This document shows, one piece after another, positions 44,612 through 53,693 of a stretch of 64,000 nt of DNA. A program made the position numbers and the translations under genes. The DNA lies in NCBI RefSeq assembly GCF_042677005.1, contig NZ_JBHTIF010000001.1, forward strand, positions 744,001-808,000. The letters are read 5' to 3'. The stretch is from Lysobacter_I brunescens (lineage in GTDB: Bacteria; Pseudomonadota; Gammaproteobacteria; Xanthomonadales; Xanthomonadaceae). The number at the start of each line of letters is the position of its first letter. Position 1 is the stretch's first letter. Under the pieces are notes generated by a model. That model was not told the origin of the DNA. It did not search any database and was given only the letters and a program-made list of their open reading frames with translations.

Positions 44612-46663
44612 ATGGACACGCCGATGCATCCGCTCCGAGCCGTTCGCCTGCTCCTGCCCGTCCTGCTGCTGTGCAGCACGCTGCCTGCGCAGGCCGACAC
44701 CGTCGCCTCGGTGCGCTCGCCCGACGGCACGCTGACCGTCGAACTCGACCTCAACGGCGAAGGCCGCCTCGCCTACCGCGTGCTGCGCAAGGGCGCACCG
44801 CTGGTCGACGATTCACGGCTGGGCTTCATCCTTGGCAACGGTCGCCAGTTGCTGCGTGGCCTCACTCTCGACACGCAGGCGTTGCGCAGCAGCGACACCA
44901 CATGGGAACTGCCCTGGGGCGAGCGCCGCGTCGTGCGCGAGCACTACAACGAACTGCGCGCAAGCTTCGTCGAGCGCGATCACGACCGCCGCCGCTTCGA
45001 CGTGGTGGTGCGCGTGTTCGACGACGGCCTCGGCTTCCGCTACGAGTTCCCGAAGCAGCCGGCGCTGGACGAGGTGCAGATTCAGGAAGAGCTGACCGAA
45101 TTCGCGATCGCGAAGCCCGCGACCGCCTGGTGGCTGCCGGCCTTCGAGTGGAACCGCGAGGAATATCTCTACAACCGCACGCCACTGTCGGAAGTCGGCG
45201 TCGCGCAGACACCGATCACCCTCCGCACCGAGGATGGCACGCACATCGCGATACACGAGGCCGCGCTGGTCGACTACGCCGGCATGAACCTCGCCAAGGG
45301 CGATGGCGGCCGGCTGCGCGCGATGCTCACGCCCGGCAGCCCCGCGAAGGTGGTGCGGCGCACGCCGTTCGCCACGCCCTGGCGCACGCTGCAGATCGCC
45401 GATCGCGCCGGCGGCCTGGTCGAGTCCAATCTCATCCTCAACCTCAACGCACCGAACGCGCTCGGCGACGTCAGCTGGTTCAAGCCCTCGAAGTACGTCG
45501 GCGTGTGGTGGTCGCTGCACCTCGACACCGAAACCTGGGGCACCGGACCGAAGCATGGCGCGACCACCGCGAACACGAAGCGCTACATCGACTTCGCGGC
45601 GAAGCACGGCTTCCGAGGCGTGCTGGTCGAAGGCTGGAACGTCGGCTGGGACGGCGACTGGTTCGCCAACGGCTGGCAGTTCGATTTCGCCAAGCCGACG
45701 CCGGACTATGACCTCGAAGGCCTGGCGGCCTACGCGAAGGCGAAGGGCGTGCACCTGATCGGCCACCACGAGACCGCCTGCGCGGTCAGCCACTACGAGC
45801 GGCAGATGGACGCCGCGTTCGAAAAGTTCGCGCGACTCGGCATCGATGTAGTGAAGACCGGCTACGTCTGCGACGCGGGACAGATCGAGCGCCAGGACAT
45901 CGCAGGTGGCCCGGTCGTGCGCGAATGGCACGAAGGCCAGTTCATGAGCAACCACCACCTGCGCGTGGTGCAGGCGGCGGCGAAGCATCGCATCGCGATC
46001 AACGCGCACGAGCCGATCAAGGACACCGGCCTGCGCCGCACGTATCCGAACTGGGTGTCGCGCGAAGGCGCGCGCGGCCAGGAATTCAATGCCTGGGGCA
46101 ATCCGCCGAACCCGCCCGAGCACGAGCCCAACCTGGTGTACACGCGCATGCTCGCCGGGCCGATGGACTTCACCCCAGGTGTGCTCAGCCTGACCGGACG
46201 CAACGGCCAGGAGATCCAGAACACCCTCGCACGCCAGCTCGCCGACTATGTGGTGCTGTACAGCCCGGTGCACATGGCCGCCGACCTGCCCGAGCACTAC
46301 GCGAAATTCCCCGAAGCCTTCGGCTTCATCCGCGAGGTGCCGGTCGACTGGCAGGACACCTGCGCGCCGGCCGGCGAGGTCGGCGACTACGCGGTGATCG
46401 CGCGCAAGGACCGCAACAGCGAGGACTGGTATCTCGGCGCAGTGAACGACGAGCAGCGCCGCAGCGTGTCCGTGCCGCTGGACTTCCTCGACCCCGGTCG
46501 CCGCTATCGCGCCGAGATCCATCGCGACGGCGACGATGCCGACTTCCGTGGCGACAAGCGCTTCTCCTACGTGCGCGAAGTGCGCGAGGTCACCGCCCGC
46601 GACAGGCTCGACCTGCGCCTCGCGCCGGGCGGCGGCACGGCGATACGATTCGTGCGTCTGTGA
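44612..46663 (+). CDS. GH97 alpha-glucosidase (SusB-like), exported
   Basis: 683 residues with a signal peptide (about 1-28, ending LPAQA). N-terminal beta-sandwich, then the barrel with VEGWNVGWDGDW and GHHETACAVSHYE. Glu467 in NAHEPIK and Glu491 in GQEF are 24 residues apart, as the calcium-ligand/base and acid glutamates of SusB are, so it is the inverting alpha-glucosidase type rather than the retaining alpha-galactosidase type. It trims alpha-glucan oligosaccharides in the periplasm. DUF6445 follows after 16 bp. Confidence 0.92.
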   Translation: MDTPMHPLRAVRLLLPVLLLCSTLPAQADTVASVRSPDGTLTVELDLNGEGRLAYRVLRKGAPLVDDSRLGFILGNGRQLLRGLTLDTQALRSSDTTWELPWGERRVVREHYNELRASFVERDHDRRRFDVVVRVFDDGLGFRYEFPKQPALDEVQIQEELTEFAIAKPATAWWLPAFEWNREEYLYNRTPLSEVGVAQTPITLRTEDGTHIAIHEAALVDYAGMNLAKGDGGRLRAMLTPGSPAKVVRRTPFATPWRTLQIADRAGGLVESNLILNLNAPNALGDVSWFKPSKYVGVWWSLHLDTETWGTGPKHGATTANTKRYIDFAAKHGFRGVLVEGWNVGWDGDWFANGWQFDFAKPTPDYDLEGLAAYAKAKGVHLIGHHETACAVSHYERQMDAAFEKFARLGIDVVKTGYVCDAGQIERQDIAGGPVVREWHEGQFMSNHHLRVVQAAAKHRIAINAHEPIKDTGLRRTYPNWVSREGARGQEFNAWGNPPNPPEHEPNLVYTRMLAGPMDFTPGVLSLTGRNGQEIQNTLARQLADYVVLYSPVHMAADLPEHYAKFPEAFGFIREVPVDWQDTCAPAGEVGDYAVIARKDRNSEDWYLGAVNDEQRRSVSVPLDFLDPGRRYRAEIHRDGDDADFRGDKRFSYVREVREVTARDRLDLRLAPGGGTAIRFVRL

Positions 46664-46679
46664 CGACGGCCGCCCCTGC

Positions 46680-47390
46680 ATGTTCAACCCGCGTCCCCGC
46701 ATCGAGACCCTGCCCATCACGGGCCGCCATGCCTGCCATGTGATCGACGATGCGCTGCTCGATCCGGGCGCGCTGGTCGCGCATGCGGTGCGCCACATCG
46801 GGGACTTCGTCGAAGCGCCGCACAACGCCTTTCCCGGGCCCGAGCTGCGCATGCCGGAGGCCTTTTCCGCGCAGCTCGACGCCTTCTTCTCGCTGCACCT
46901 GCGCGAGCACTTCGCGGTGCGCCGCACCGAGCGCATGTACAGCCGGCTGTCGCTGACCACGACGACGCCGGAGCAACTGCGGCCCGCGCAGTCGCTCTGC
47001 CACGTCGATCGCCTCAGCGTCTCGCCCGCGCATCGGATCGTCGCCTCGGTGCTCTACCTGTTCGACGATCCGGAGCTCGGCGGCACGGCGTTCTACGCGC
47101 CGAAGCATCCGCCGGAGGTGATCCTGCCGATGATCCACGCCTCCGGACAGCTCGACGCCGCCGCCTTCGAGGCGGCCTATGGCGTGCGCACCGGCTACAT
47201 GACCGAATCCAATGCCTGGTTCGAGAAGCTGCTCAGCGTGCCGGCACGCTTCAACCGGCTGATCGTCTACGAAGGCACGGTGTTCCACAGCGGCGAGATC
47301 CGGCATCCGCAGCGGCTGTCGACGGATCCGCGACGCGGTCGGCTCACCCTTAACGGCTTCTTCACCTGTCGGCGGAGCCTGGCGGCATGA
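46680..47390 (+). CDS. DUF6445 protein, probable Fe(II)/2-oxoglutarate oxygenase fold
   Basis: 236 residues from the ATG at 46680. I place it in the DUF6445 family from its overall pattern. The sequence shows an iron triad of the prolyl-hydroxylase type: His108-x-Asp110 in CHVDR and His203 in VFHSGE, followed by Arg221 in RLTLNGFF, with LYLFDDPELGGTAFY between them, close to the P4H core. A hydroxylase or related oxygenase is therefore likely; this is my reading, not an established function. It is between GH97 (16-bp gap) and the esterase (ATGA overlap) and across the intergenic region from Hal1. Confidence 0.75.
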   Translation: MFNPRPRIETLPITGRHACHVIDDALLDPGALVAHAVRHIGDFVEAPHNAFPGPELRMPEAFSAQLDAFFSLHLREHFAVRRTERMYSRLSLTTTTPEQLRPAQSLCHVDRLSVSPAHRIVASVLYLFDDPELGGTAFYAPKHPPEVILPMIHASGQLDAAAFEAAYGVRTGYMTESNAWFEKLLSVPARFNRLIVYEGTVFHSGEIRHPQRLSTDPRRGRLTLNGFFTCRRSLAA

Positions 47391-48385
47391 GACGCGCACG
47401 CCTCGCATGGTGCTTCGCTGCGGGACTGGTCGCCGCACTCGTGGCTGGCCCGGGCTGTGCGCAGGTACTGGCCCCTGCGGACGATGCGCCACTGCAGGCC
47501 ACCGGCACGGTCGAACGCTGGCTGGCGACGCCCGCCGCGCCACTGCAGCCGCGCCGCGTGGACGTGTGGCTGCCGCCTTCGTACGCGCAGTCGCCACGGC
47601 GGCGGTATCCGGTGCTGTACATGCACGACGGGCAGAACCTGTTCGATCCCGGCATCGCCTTCACCGGCAGCGACTGGGACATCGACGGCGAGATGACCCG
47701 GCTGGTCGCGCGCGGCGAGGTGCGCGAGGCCATCGTCGTCGGCGTGTGGAACACGTCGGATCGCTTCGCGGAGTACATGCCGCAGGCGGCGGTGACCACG
47801 ACCCCGGTGGACAGCGGCATCGAAGGGCGGCCGCTGCTCGCCGCCGAAGCCCTGCGCGGCGACGCCTACCTGCGCTTCCTCGTCGACGCGCTGAAGCCGG
47901 AGATCGACCGGCGCTACCGCACCCGGCCCGGGCGCGACGACACCTTCGTGATGGGATCGAGCATGGGCGGGCTGATCTCGCTGTATGCGATCGCGCGGTA
48001 CCCGGCAACCTTCGGCGGCGCCGCTGCGCTGTCCACCCACTGGCCGGCCTGCGGCGGCTGCATGATCGACTGGCTCGCCGCGCACCTGCCGTCCCGACGG
48101 TCGCACCGGCTGTACTTCGACTTCGGCACCGCCACGCTGGACGCGCGCTATCCGCCCTTCCAGGCGCGGATGGACACGGCGCTGTCCCGGGCCGGCTGGC
48201 GCCAGGGCAGGTCGTGGCGGACCCGGCGCTTCGAGGGCGCCGAACACAACGAGGCGGCCTGGCGGGCGCGGGTGGCGCATCCGCTGCGCTTCCTGCTGGC
48301 GCCTGCGGATGGCCGCGCAGCAGCACGCGCGCCGGACGGTCATCCACCGCTGGAACATGCTGCCGTGCAGCATTCCCGTCGCTGA
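47387..48385 (+). CDS. Exported alpha/beta-hydrolase esterase (esterase D/Fes-like)
   Basis: 332 residues, overlapping the DUF6445 stop by ATGA. Signal peptide (about 1-25, ending GPGCAQ). The fold's start VDVWLPPSYAQSPRRRYPVLYMHDGQNLFD and nucleophile elbow GSSMGG (Ser in MGSSMGG) match the putative esterase family near enterochelin esterase and feruloyl/acetyl esterases. It could remove acyl groups from polysaccharide, but no substrate can be read. The catalytic His is probably in GAEHNEAAW. The gene closes the GH97-DUF6445-esterase operon. Confidence 0.85.
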   Translation: MRRARLAWCFAAGLVAALVAGPGCAQVLAPADDAPLQATGTVERWLATPAAPLQPRRVDVWLPPSYAQSPRRRYPVLYMHDGQNLFDPGIAFTGSDWDIDGEMTRLVARGEVREAIVVGVWNTSDRFAEYMPQAAVTTTPVDSGIEGRPLLAAEALRGDAYLRFLVDALKPEIDRRYRTRPGRDDTFVMGSSMGGLISLYAIARYPATFGGAAALSTHWPACGGCMIDWLAAHLPSRRSHRLYFDFGTATLDARYPPFQARMDTALSRAGWRQGRSWRTRRFEGAEHNEAAWRARVAHPLRFLLAPADGRAAARAPDGHPPLEHAAVQHSRR

Positions 48386-48463
48386 AACGAGACGCATGTC
48401 ATTGATGATCAAGGCATCGACACACGACACCGCCAGCAACATCCCCCCGTCCCCGGAAATGCT

Positions 48464-48477
48464 TGACAGCGCTGTCA
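48464..48477. promoter_or_regulatory. LacI-type operator TGACAGCGCTGTCA
   Basis: A perfect 14-bp palindrome upstream of the permease. The identical 14-mer occurs at 59996-60009 in front of GH3, and a near match at 58560 in front of the TonB receptor operon. The LacI protein at 58806 is the probable ligand. Confidence 0.8.
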
Positions 48478-48539
48478 GCAATCTCGGAGGATCGCCGGGC
48501 GCCCGATGGAACCGGGCATCCAGACCCAGGGAGACGACC

Positions 48540-48659
48540 ATGCGCCACCGTCGCCGATACCGTGCGCCCGCCATGCCCTTGCCCACCCTGCCGGTGGTCG
48601 CGCGCGCGACCGCGCCCGGCGGACGCCCCCGTTCGCCACAGGCCTCGCCCGCGACATGA
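48540..48659 (+). CDS. Possible 39-residue leader peptide
   Basis: ATG at 48540 has AGGGAG seven bases upstream and opens a 39-codon frame rich in Arg, Pro and Ala (MRHRRRYRAPAMPLP at the start). It ends seven bases before the hairpin at 48666. I know no homologue. The placement between an operator and a terminator-like hairpin is that of a leader peptide, but it may equally be a decayed gene remnant. Confidence 0.3.
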   Translation: MRHRRRYRAPAMPLPTLPVVARATAPGGRPRSPQASPAT

Positions 48660-48665
48660 TTCGAT

Positions 48666-48724
48666 CCGGACACACGGAGGCCGCCCTCCCCCGACGCCCC
48701 GCCTCCGTGTGCTCCGGTGCTTTT
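48666..48724 (+). terminator. Terminator-like hairpin in permease leader (possible attenuator)
   Basis: CACACGGAGGC (48671-48681) pairs perfectly with GCCTCCGTGTG (48701-48711), extended by CCGGA/TCCGG with one bulged C, around a 19-base loop. TTTT follows at 48721-48724. It could end transcription from the esterase operon or act as an attenuator for the permease. Confidence 0.55.
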
Positions 48725-48809
48725 CCGGACATGCCCGGCCGTTCGCGCATTCCGTGACCGTCCACCCCCGCCCGCCCACGCGCCCAACCGCCACCACGAC
48801 ATCCATGAC

Positions 48810-50258
48810 ATGACGACTCAACACACCCGCTGGTCGCAGTTCGGCGTCCTGATCACCGTCTTCTTCTTCTGGGGCTTCGTCGCCGCGAGCAACGACATCC
48901 TCATCCCCGTGTTCAAGCACGCCTTCAACCTGTCCCAGGCGCAGAGCCAGCTGGTGTCGGTGGCGTTCTACGTTGCCTACACGGTCGGCTCGCTGATCTA
49001 CGTCGCAGTGTCGAAGACGCTCGGCGTCGACCTGCTCAACCGCATCGGCTACAAGAACGGCATCTGCCTGGGCCTGGTGATCTCGGCGATCGGCACCCTG
49101 CTGTTCTATCCCGCCGCCAACGCCGGCTCGTTCAACCTGATGCTCTCGGGTCTGTTCGTGGTCGGCCTGGGCTTCTCGCTGCAGCAGATCGCCGCCAACC
49201 CGCTGGCGATCGTGATGGGCGACCCGCGCACGGGCTCGCAGCGCCTGACCATGGCCGGCGGCATCAACAACTTCGGCACCACCATCGGCCCGCTGCTGGT
49301 GAGCATCGCGATCTTCGGCAGCGTCGCCGCCGGCGGCACCGAGGCCAGCATCGAAAGCGTGAAGACGCCCTACCTGATCCTCGGCGCCGCGTTCCTGCTG
49401 GTCGCGGTGTTCCTGAAGTTCTCCTCGGTGCCGAACCACATCGACCTCGAAGGCGTGACCGAGAGCGAAGCGCAGGACAGCGACAAACTGATCCACAAGC
49501 CTTCGGCGCTGGCCTATCCGCAGCTGGTGCTGGGCATGATCGCGATCTTCGTCTACGTCGGCGTCGAGGTCTCGACGATCAGCAACCTGCCGGCCTATCT
49601 CGAAGAAAGCCACGGCGTGCCGGCGTCGTCGATCGCGCCGTACGTGTCGCTGTACTGGGCCAGCCTGATGATCGGCCGCTGGACCGGCGCCGCCGGTGCC
49701 TTCGATGTCGGCGCCGGTGCGAAGCGCATGCTCACCCTGATCCTGCCCTACCTCGCCTTCGGTGTGTTCCTCGCGGTGAATTCGATCGCGCGCCACGACG
49801 TGTCGCAGTTCTATGGCTACGCCTTCGTGATCGTGCTGATGATCGCCGCCACCTTCGCCAGCCGCGGCAACCCGGCGCGCATGCTCCTGTACTTCGCGAT
49901 CTGCGGCATTGTCGCGCTGCTGATCGGCATGCACACCAGCGGCAAGACCGCCGCAGTCGCCTTCATCAGCGTCGGCCTGTTCTGCAGCACGATGTGGCCC
50001 TGCATCTTCGCCCTCGCGATCACCGGCCTGGGCCGCAACACCAACCAGGGCAGCAGCCTGCTGATCATGATGATCATGGGCGGCGGCATCGTCAGCTGGA
50101 TCCAGGGCGCGGTCGCCGACAGCCACGGCATCCAGTTCAGCTTCATCGTCGGCGTCGTCTGCTTCGCCTACCTCGCCTTCTACGCCTGGAAATCCTCGCG
50201 CCTGCTCCGCGCCCAGGGCATCGATCTGGACAAGCTCGCGAAGTCGAACGGGCACTGA
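48810..50258 (+). CDS. MFS sugar permease, FucP/GluP type
   Basis: 482 residues from the ATG at 48810. About twelve membrane segments; opens GVLITVFFFWGFVAASNDILIPV, the hexose (glucose/galactose/fucose) permease branch and a distant relative of the NagP-type protein at 17 kb. Residues NNFGTTIGPLL and the charged central loop are typical. The operator shared with GH3 and the receptor operon suggests import of glucose or a short beta-glucoside (inference). A bidirectional terminator follows. Confidence 0.88.
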   Translation: MTTQHTRWSQFGVLITVFFFWGFVAASNDILIPVFKHAFNLSQAQSQLVSVAFYVAYTVGSLIYVAVSKTLGVDLLNRIGYKNGICLGLVISAIGTLLFYPAANAGSFNLMLSGLFVVGLGFSLQQIAANPLAIVMGDPRTGSQRLTMAGGINNFGTTIGPLLVSIAIFGSVAAGGTEASIESVKTPYLILGAAFLLVAVFLKFSSVPNHIDLEGVTESEAQDSDKLIHKPSALAYPQLVLGMIAIFVYVGVEVSTISNLPAYLEESHGVPASSIAPYVSLYWASLMIGRWTGAAGAFDVGAGAKRMLTLILPYLAFGVFLAVNSIARHDVSQFYGYAFVIVLMIAATFASRGNPARMLLYFAICGIVALLIGMHTSGKTAAVAFISVGLFCSTMWPCIFALAITGLGRNTNQGSSLLIMMIMGGGIVSWIQGAVADSHGIQFSFIVGVVCFAYLAFYAWKSSRLLRAQGIDLDKLAKSNGH

Positions 50259-50279
50259 TCGCGAGAGACAGCATCAACG

Positions 50280-50307
50280 AAAAAGCCCCCGTCACCGGGG
50301 GCTTTTT
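50280..50307. terminator. Bidirectional intrinsic terminator
   Basis: AAAAAGCCCCC (50280-50290) and GGGGGCTTTTT (50297-50307) around a six-base loop. It serves the permease on the plus strand and Hal2 on the minus strand. Confidence 0.95.
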
Positions 50308-50407
50308 CATGGCAGAAACCGAGGTGGTTTTCACCCGTTCTGGATATTCAGAGACTACAAGCAGGTCCCTCGCCTGCGGCTCGGGATGACAGGATAGATC
50401 TGCTCGC

Positions 50408-51931
50408 TCAACCCGACGCGACCATCGCCTCCCCGCAGTAATCCCGCAGGTAATCCGCATGCATCGGCAGCCGCGCGACGGTCTGCGCGATCGGCTTGCG
50501 GATCCGCTCCAGGAACTCGTCCAGTTCCGCATCGCTCATCAAGTCGGCGGCAGGATGATGGCGCCTGGGCAGGATGCCCTGGCCGAGCATCACCTGGATC
50601 CAAGAATTCTCCGCGAACAGCTCGTTGCCTTCGCGGAAGACGCGTCCGGTCTCGCGGAACAGATCGATGCGATGGCGCAGCGAAGCCGGAATCTCCAGCG
50701 CAGCGCAGTCGCGCCAGTACGGCGTGTCGCGGCGATCGGTGACGTGGTAATGCAGGATCACGAAATCGCGGATGCTGGTGATCTCGTCCTCGGCCTGGCG
50801 GTTGAACTGGTCGATGTCGGCCTGCGCGACAACCTGCGGGAACAGCTGCAGCAGGCGGAGCACGCCGCGCTGGATGAGGTGGATGTTGGTCGACTCCAGC
50901 GGCTCCAGGAAGCCGCCCGACAGGCCGATCGCCACGCAGTTGCCGCGCCAGGACTCGCGACGCTGCCCGGGCTTGAAGCGGATCACGCGCGGCTCGATCA
51001 GCGCGCGACCTTCGATCGATTCGAGCAGCGTGCGCTTCGCGGTGTCGTCGTCGATGTAGCGACTCGAAAACACGATCCCGTTGCCGACGCGGTGCTGCAG
51101 CGGGATGCGCCACTGCCAGCCGGCGTCGCCGGCGATCGAGCGCGTGTACGGAATCGCATCGCGCACCGACTCGGTCTGCACCGCGATCGCGCTGTCGTTG
51201 AACAGCCAGTGCGACCAGTCCTCGTACTCGACGCCCAGCGCGTCGCCGATCAGAAGGCCACGCAGGCCGCTGCAGTCGACGAACAGGTCGCCGGCGATCT
51301 CGCTGCCGTCGGCGAGGCGGATCGCGTCGATCCAGCCGCCGCCCGGCGCGGTCTTCACCTCGACGATGCGGCCTTCGATGCGCCGCGTGCCGTGGCGTTC
51401 GCTGAAGGCGCGCATGAACTTAGCGTACTGGCTCGCATCGAGATGGAACGCATAGTTCATGCCGCCGTTGGGCAGGTGCGCGAAGCGATTCGCTTCGGAC
51501 GCCTGCAACTCCAGGCAGTAGTCGCCGTAGTCGCGCGCGAGGCCGCGCGCATGCGCAGCGAGCCAGAAATGCTGGAAGCCGGCGGCCCAGTGGTCGCGGC
51601 CGGTGGTGCCGAAGGAATGGACATAGCGATGCCCGCGCTCGCGCCAGTGTTCGAAGGCGATGCCGAGCTTGATCGTGGCGTGGGTGGCGGCCATGAACGC
51701 CTGCTCGTTGATGTCGAGCAGGCGATGGAAGGTCACCATGGTCGGGATCGTCGCTTCGCCGACGCCGACGGTGCCGATCTCCTCGGATTCGACAAGGAGG
51801 ATCTCGACCCGCTTGCCGAGCAGCTTCGACAACGCGGCGGCGGTCATCCACCCTGCGGTGCCGCCGCCGACGATGACGACGCGCTGCACGGGCCGGTCGA
51901 GGCGATCCTGAGGGATGGACGTGTCGGGCAT
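50408..51931 (-). CDS. Flavin-dependent tryptophan-halogenase-like protein (Hal2)
   Basis: 507 residues. The ATG at 51931 is preferred because GGAG stands six bases upstream; an ATG at 51949 is in frame. FAD motif GGGTAGW (22-28), Lys88 in TIKLGIAFEHW, WQWRIP (272-277) and EPLEST are intact. It is closely similar in pattern to Hal1. It is the last gene of the minus-strand group receptor-Hal3-SapC-JmjC-Hal2, 25 bp after the JmjC stop. Substrate unknown; free indoles, a modified peptide or a receptor-bound group are possibilities. Confidence 0.88.
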   Translation of the reverse strand: MPDTSIPQDRLDRPVQRVVIVGGGTAGWMTAAALSKLLGKRVEILLVESEEIGTVGVGEATIPTMVTFHRLLDINEQAFMAATHATIKLGIAFEHWRERGHRYVHSFGTTGRDHWAAGFQHFWLAAHARGLARDYGDYCLELQASEANRFAHLPNGGMNYAFHLDASQYAKFMRAFSERHGTRRIEGRIVEVKTAPGGGWIDAIRLADGSEIAGDLFVDCSGLRGLLIGDALGVEYEDWSHWLFNDSAIAVQTESVRDAIPYTRSIAGDAGWQWRIPLQHRVGNGIVFSSRYIDDDTAKRTLLESIEGRALIEPRVIRFKPGQRRESWRGNCVAIGLSGGFLEPLESTNIHLIQRGVLRLLQLFPQVVAQADIDQFNRQAEDEITSIRDFVILHYHVTDRRDTPYWRDCAALEIPASLRHRIDLFRETGRVFREGNELFAENSWIQVMLGQGILPRRHHPAADLMSDAELDEFLERIRKPIAQTVARLPMHADYLRDYCGEAMVASG

Positions 51932-51956
51932 GACGGACTCCAAGGGCATGGTTCGA

Positions 51957-52970
51957 TCAGCGATTGAATCGATTCAGCAGCATCGCGCGCAGCCTGCGCG
52001 CGGCGTCGGCATCGAGCGGCCCGAGGATGCGCCGCGCGGCCTCGGGTACGTGCGACGCGACGTCGTCGTCATGCTCGAAGACGTAGTGGCGGAACACGTC
52101 GCGCCAGATCGCGCGCTCGTGCGCGGGCAGGTCGCGCATGCACAGGATCGCCGCCATCAGCGCGGTCATCGGCGTGTCCATGTAACCCGGCGAGCGGCGC
52201 CACCAATAGTTGACCAGCATGTTGAAGGGTTCGAGCCCTTCGACGTGATGCCACCACATGCTCGGGATCAGCAGCGCATCGCCGGGCGCAAGCTCCGCCA
52301 CCTGCGCATGCCGCTGCGCCTCGGCGTAGCGCGGAAAGCGCGTCAGGTCAGGCGCGCTGATGTCGACCAGGCTCACCGGCTGGCCGGCCGGGGTGAAATC
52401 GAGCGGACCGATGTACAGGTTCGGCAGCTGCTCCGGCGGAAACAGCGTGAAGCGGCGCCGACCGGCGACAACGCAGGCGAGGTTGTCGGGCAAGTCCTGG
52501 TGCGCGGGAATGCGCGAGCGATTGCCCAGCCACAGGCTGACCAGCGGGTCGCGATCGCCCATCGCCAGCGCATCCGGCGCGAGCAGGCCCGGCAGGCAGG
52601 CGTCGATCGCCGTGGAACCGACGTAGAGCGCGGGCGGCGCCGGATCGTCGAGGTGCGTGGCCAATGCATCCAGCACCGTCGCGATGCGCTGGCGCTGCGG
52701 CACGAAATTGAAGCCGTCGAGCGCGTCGTTGTAGAAGAAGCGCCCTTCGATCTCCGGCGGACCGACCATCGCCGTGACCACCTGGCCGGTGTCGAAGCCG
52801 CGCAGGTGCGCGATCGCTGCGCATGGCCCTTCCGCAGCGGCATGCACCAGCGGCCAGTCGGACACCAAGCCCTTCAGCAACAGCGGCCGTTGCGAGGCGA
52901 GGATCGCATCCGGCAGCGCGTGCGGATCGAGCCCGGCGACTTCGGCGACCTCGACGATGGATTCAGGCAT
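51957..52970 (-). CDS. JmjC/cupin_8-type Fe(II)/2OG oxygenase-like protein
   Basis: 337 residues. The cupin core carries the iron triad His157-x-Asp159 in PAHQDLPD and His241 or His242 in MWWHHVEG, the JmjC/FIH-like arrangement; LIPSMWWHHVE is typical. Related bacterial proteins hydroxylate protein side chains, but many are uncharacterised. It overlaps sapC by eight bases and precedes hal2 by 25 bp, so translation is coupled across the cluster. Confidence 0.86.
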   Translation of the reverse strand: MPESIVEVAEVAGLDPHALPDAILASQRPLLLKGLVSDWPLVHAAAEGPCAAIAHLRGFDTGQVVTAMVGPPEIEGRFFYNDALDGFNFVPQRQRIATVLDALATHLDDPAPPALYVGSTAIDACLPGLLAPDALAMGDRDPLVSLWLGNRSRIPAHQDLPDNLACVVAGRRRFTLFPPEQLPNLYIGPLDFTPAGQPVSLVDISAPDLTRFPRYAEAQRHAQVAELAPGDALLIPSMWWHHVEGLEPFNMLVNYWWRRSPGYMDTPMTALMAAILCMRDLPAHERAIWRDVFRHYVFEHDDDVASHVPEAARRILGPLDADAARRLRAMLLNRFNR

Positions 52971-53670
52971 GGCCCTGTGCCCGACGCACGCGTTCGATCA
53001 GGTCGCGGAAGCGCGACAGCGAGGCGATCGCCATGTAGATCGCTTCCAGATGGCCTTCGACGTGCAGCGCCGCGAGCGCCTCGCCATCGAGTCGCGACAG
53101 TCGTTCTTCGTTGATCGTGTAGAACCCGGCGAGGCGATGCTGCGCGCCGTCGTCCAGGGTGATGTCCAGCACGAACGATTCCAGCAGATCGTGGCGCAGG
53201 AGCGCGTCGACGAAGCCCGGCACTGCCTGCAGGCCCTCGTGCAGCGCCTGCAGCGTCGACGCCATGCGGTCGAGGAATTCCGTCGTGCCGCCATGGGTGC
53301 GGAACAGCGGCTCGCCGTGCGTCTTGCCGACGCGCGGGTGGTCCAGGTCGATGTGCATCATCGGCTCGCCCTCGACCGAGAGGCCGATCAGGAACGGCTG
53401 GCGTTCGATCGCCAGCGGCAGGTACAGCGCATCCCAGCCGCGTTCGTCGAGGAACAGGTTCTGCCCAGTCTGGAAGCCGAGCAGCGCGACCGGCTGGAAA
53501 CTCCCATCGGCGGCTTTCTGGAACACGATCGGGTAACAGGCCTGCAGGTTGCGGAACTCGCCCGGGAAGGTCAGCGCGGACATCACGTCGTCGCCCCAGG
53601 CCGCGCCGCGTTCGGTGACGACGCGCAGGTCGCGGTGGTCGATGTTGTTGAGCTGGGCGTGTCGGGCCAT
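52963..53670 (-). CDS. SapC family protein
   Basis: 235 residues of the SapC family (PF07277): N-terminal LNNIDHRDLRV, central FRNLQACYPIVFQK and FYTINEERL, the usual marks. No signal peptide or membrane span. In xanthomonads and Caulobacter this family repeatedly occurs beside halogenase-like and JmjC-like genes; its biochemical role is unknown despite the S-layer-related name. Gap to Hal3 is 23 bp; it overlaps the JmjC gene. Confidence 0.88.
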   Translation of the reverse strand: MARHAQLNNIDHRDLRVVTERGAAWGDDVMSALTFPGEFRNLQACYPIVFQKAADGSFQPVALLGFQTGQNLFLDERGWDALYLPLAIERQPFLIGLSVEGEPMMHIDLDHPRVGKTHGEPLFRTHGGTTEFLDRMASTLQALHEGLQAVPGFVDALLRHDLLESFVLDITLDDGAQHRLAGFYTINEERLSRLDGEALAALHVEGHLEAIYMAIASLSRFRDLIERVRRAQGHA

Positions 53671-53693
53671 GGCGTGCGTTCCGGAGGCGGGCG

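Larger units (their letters stand above)
48386..48809 (+). promoter_or_regulatory. Leader and control region of the permease at 48.8 kb
   Basis: 424 bp with no full-size gene. It holds in order a perfect operator dyad (48464-48477), a short ORF with a Shine-Dalgarno (48540-48659), a strong hairpin followed by TTTT (48666-48724), and then 85 bp to the permease start. The items are described separately. Confidence 0.6.
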
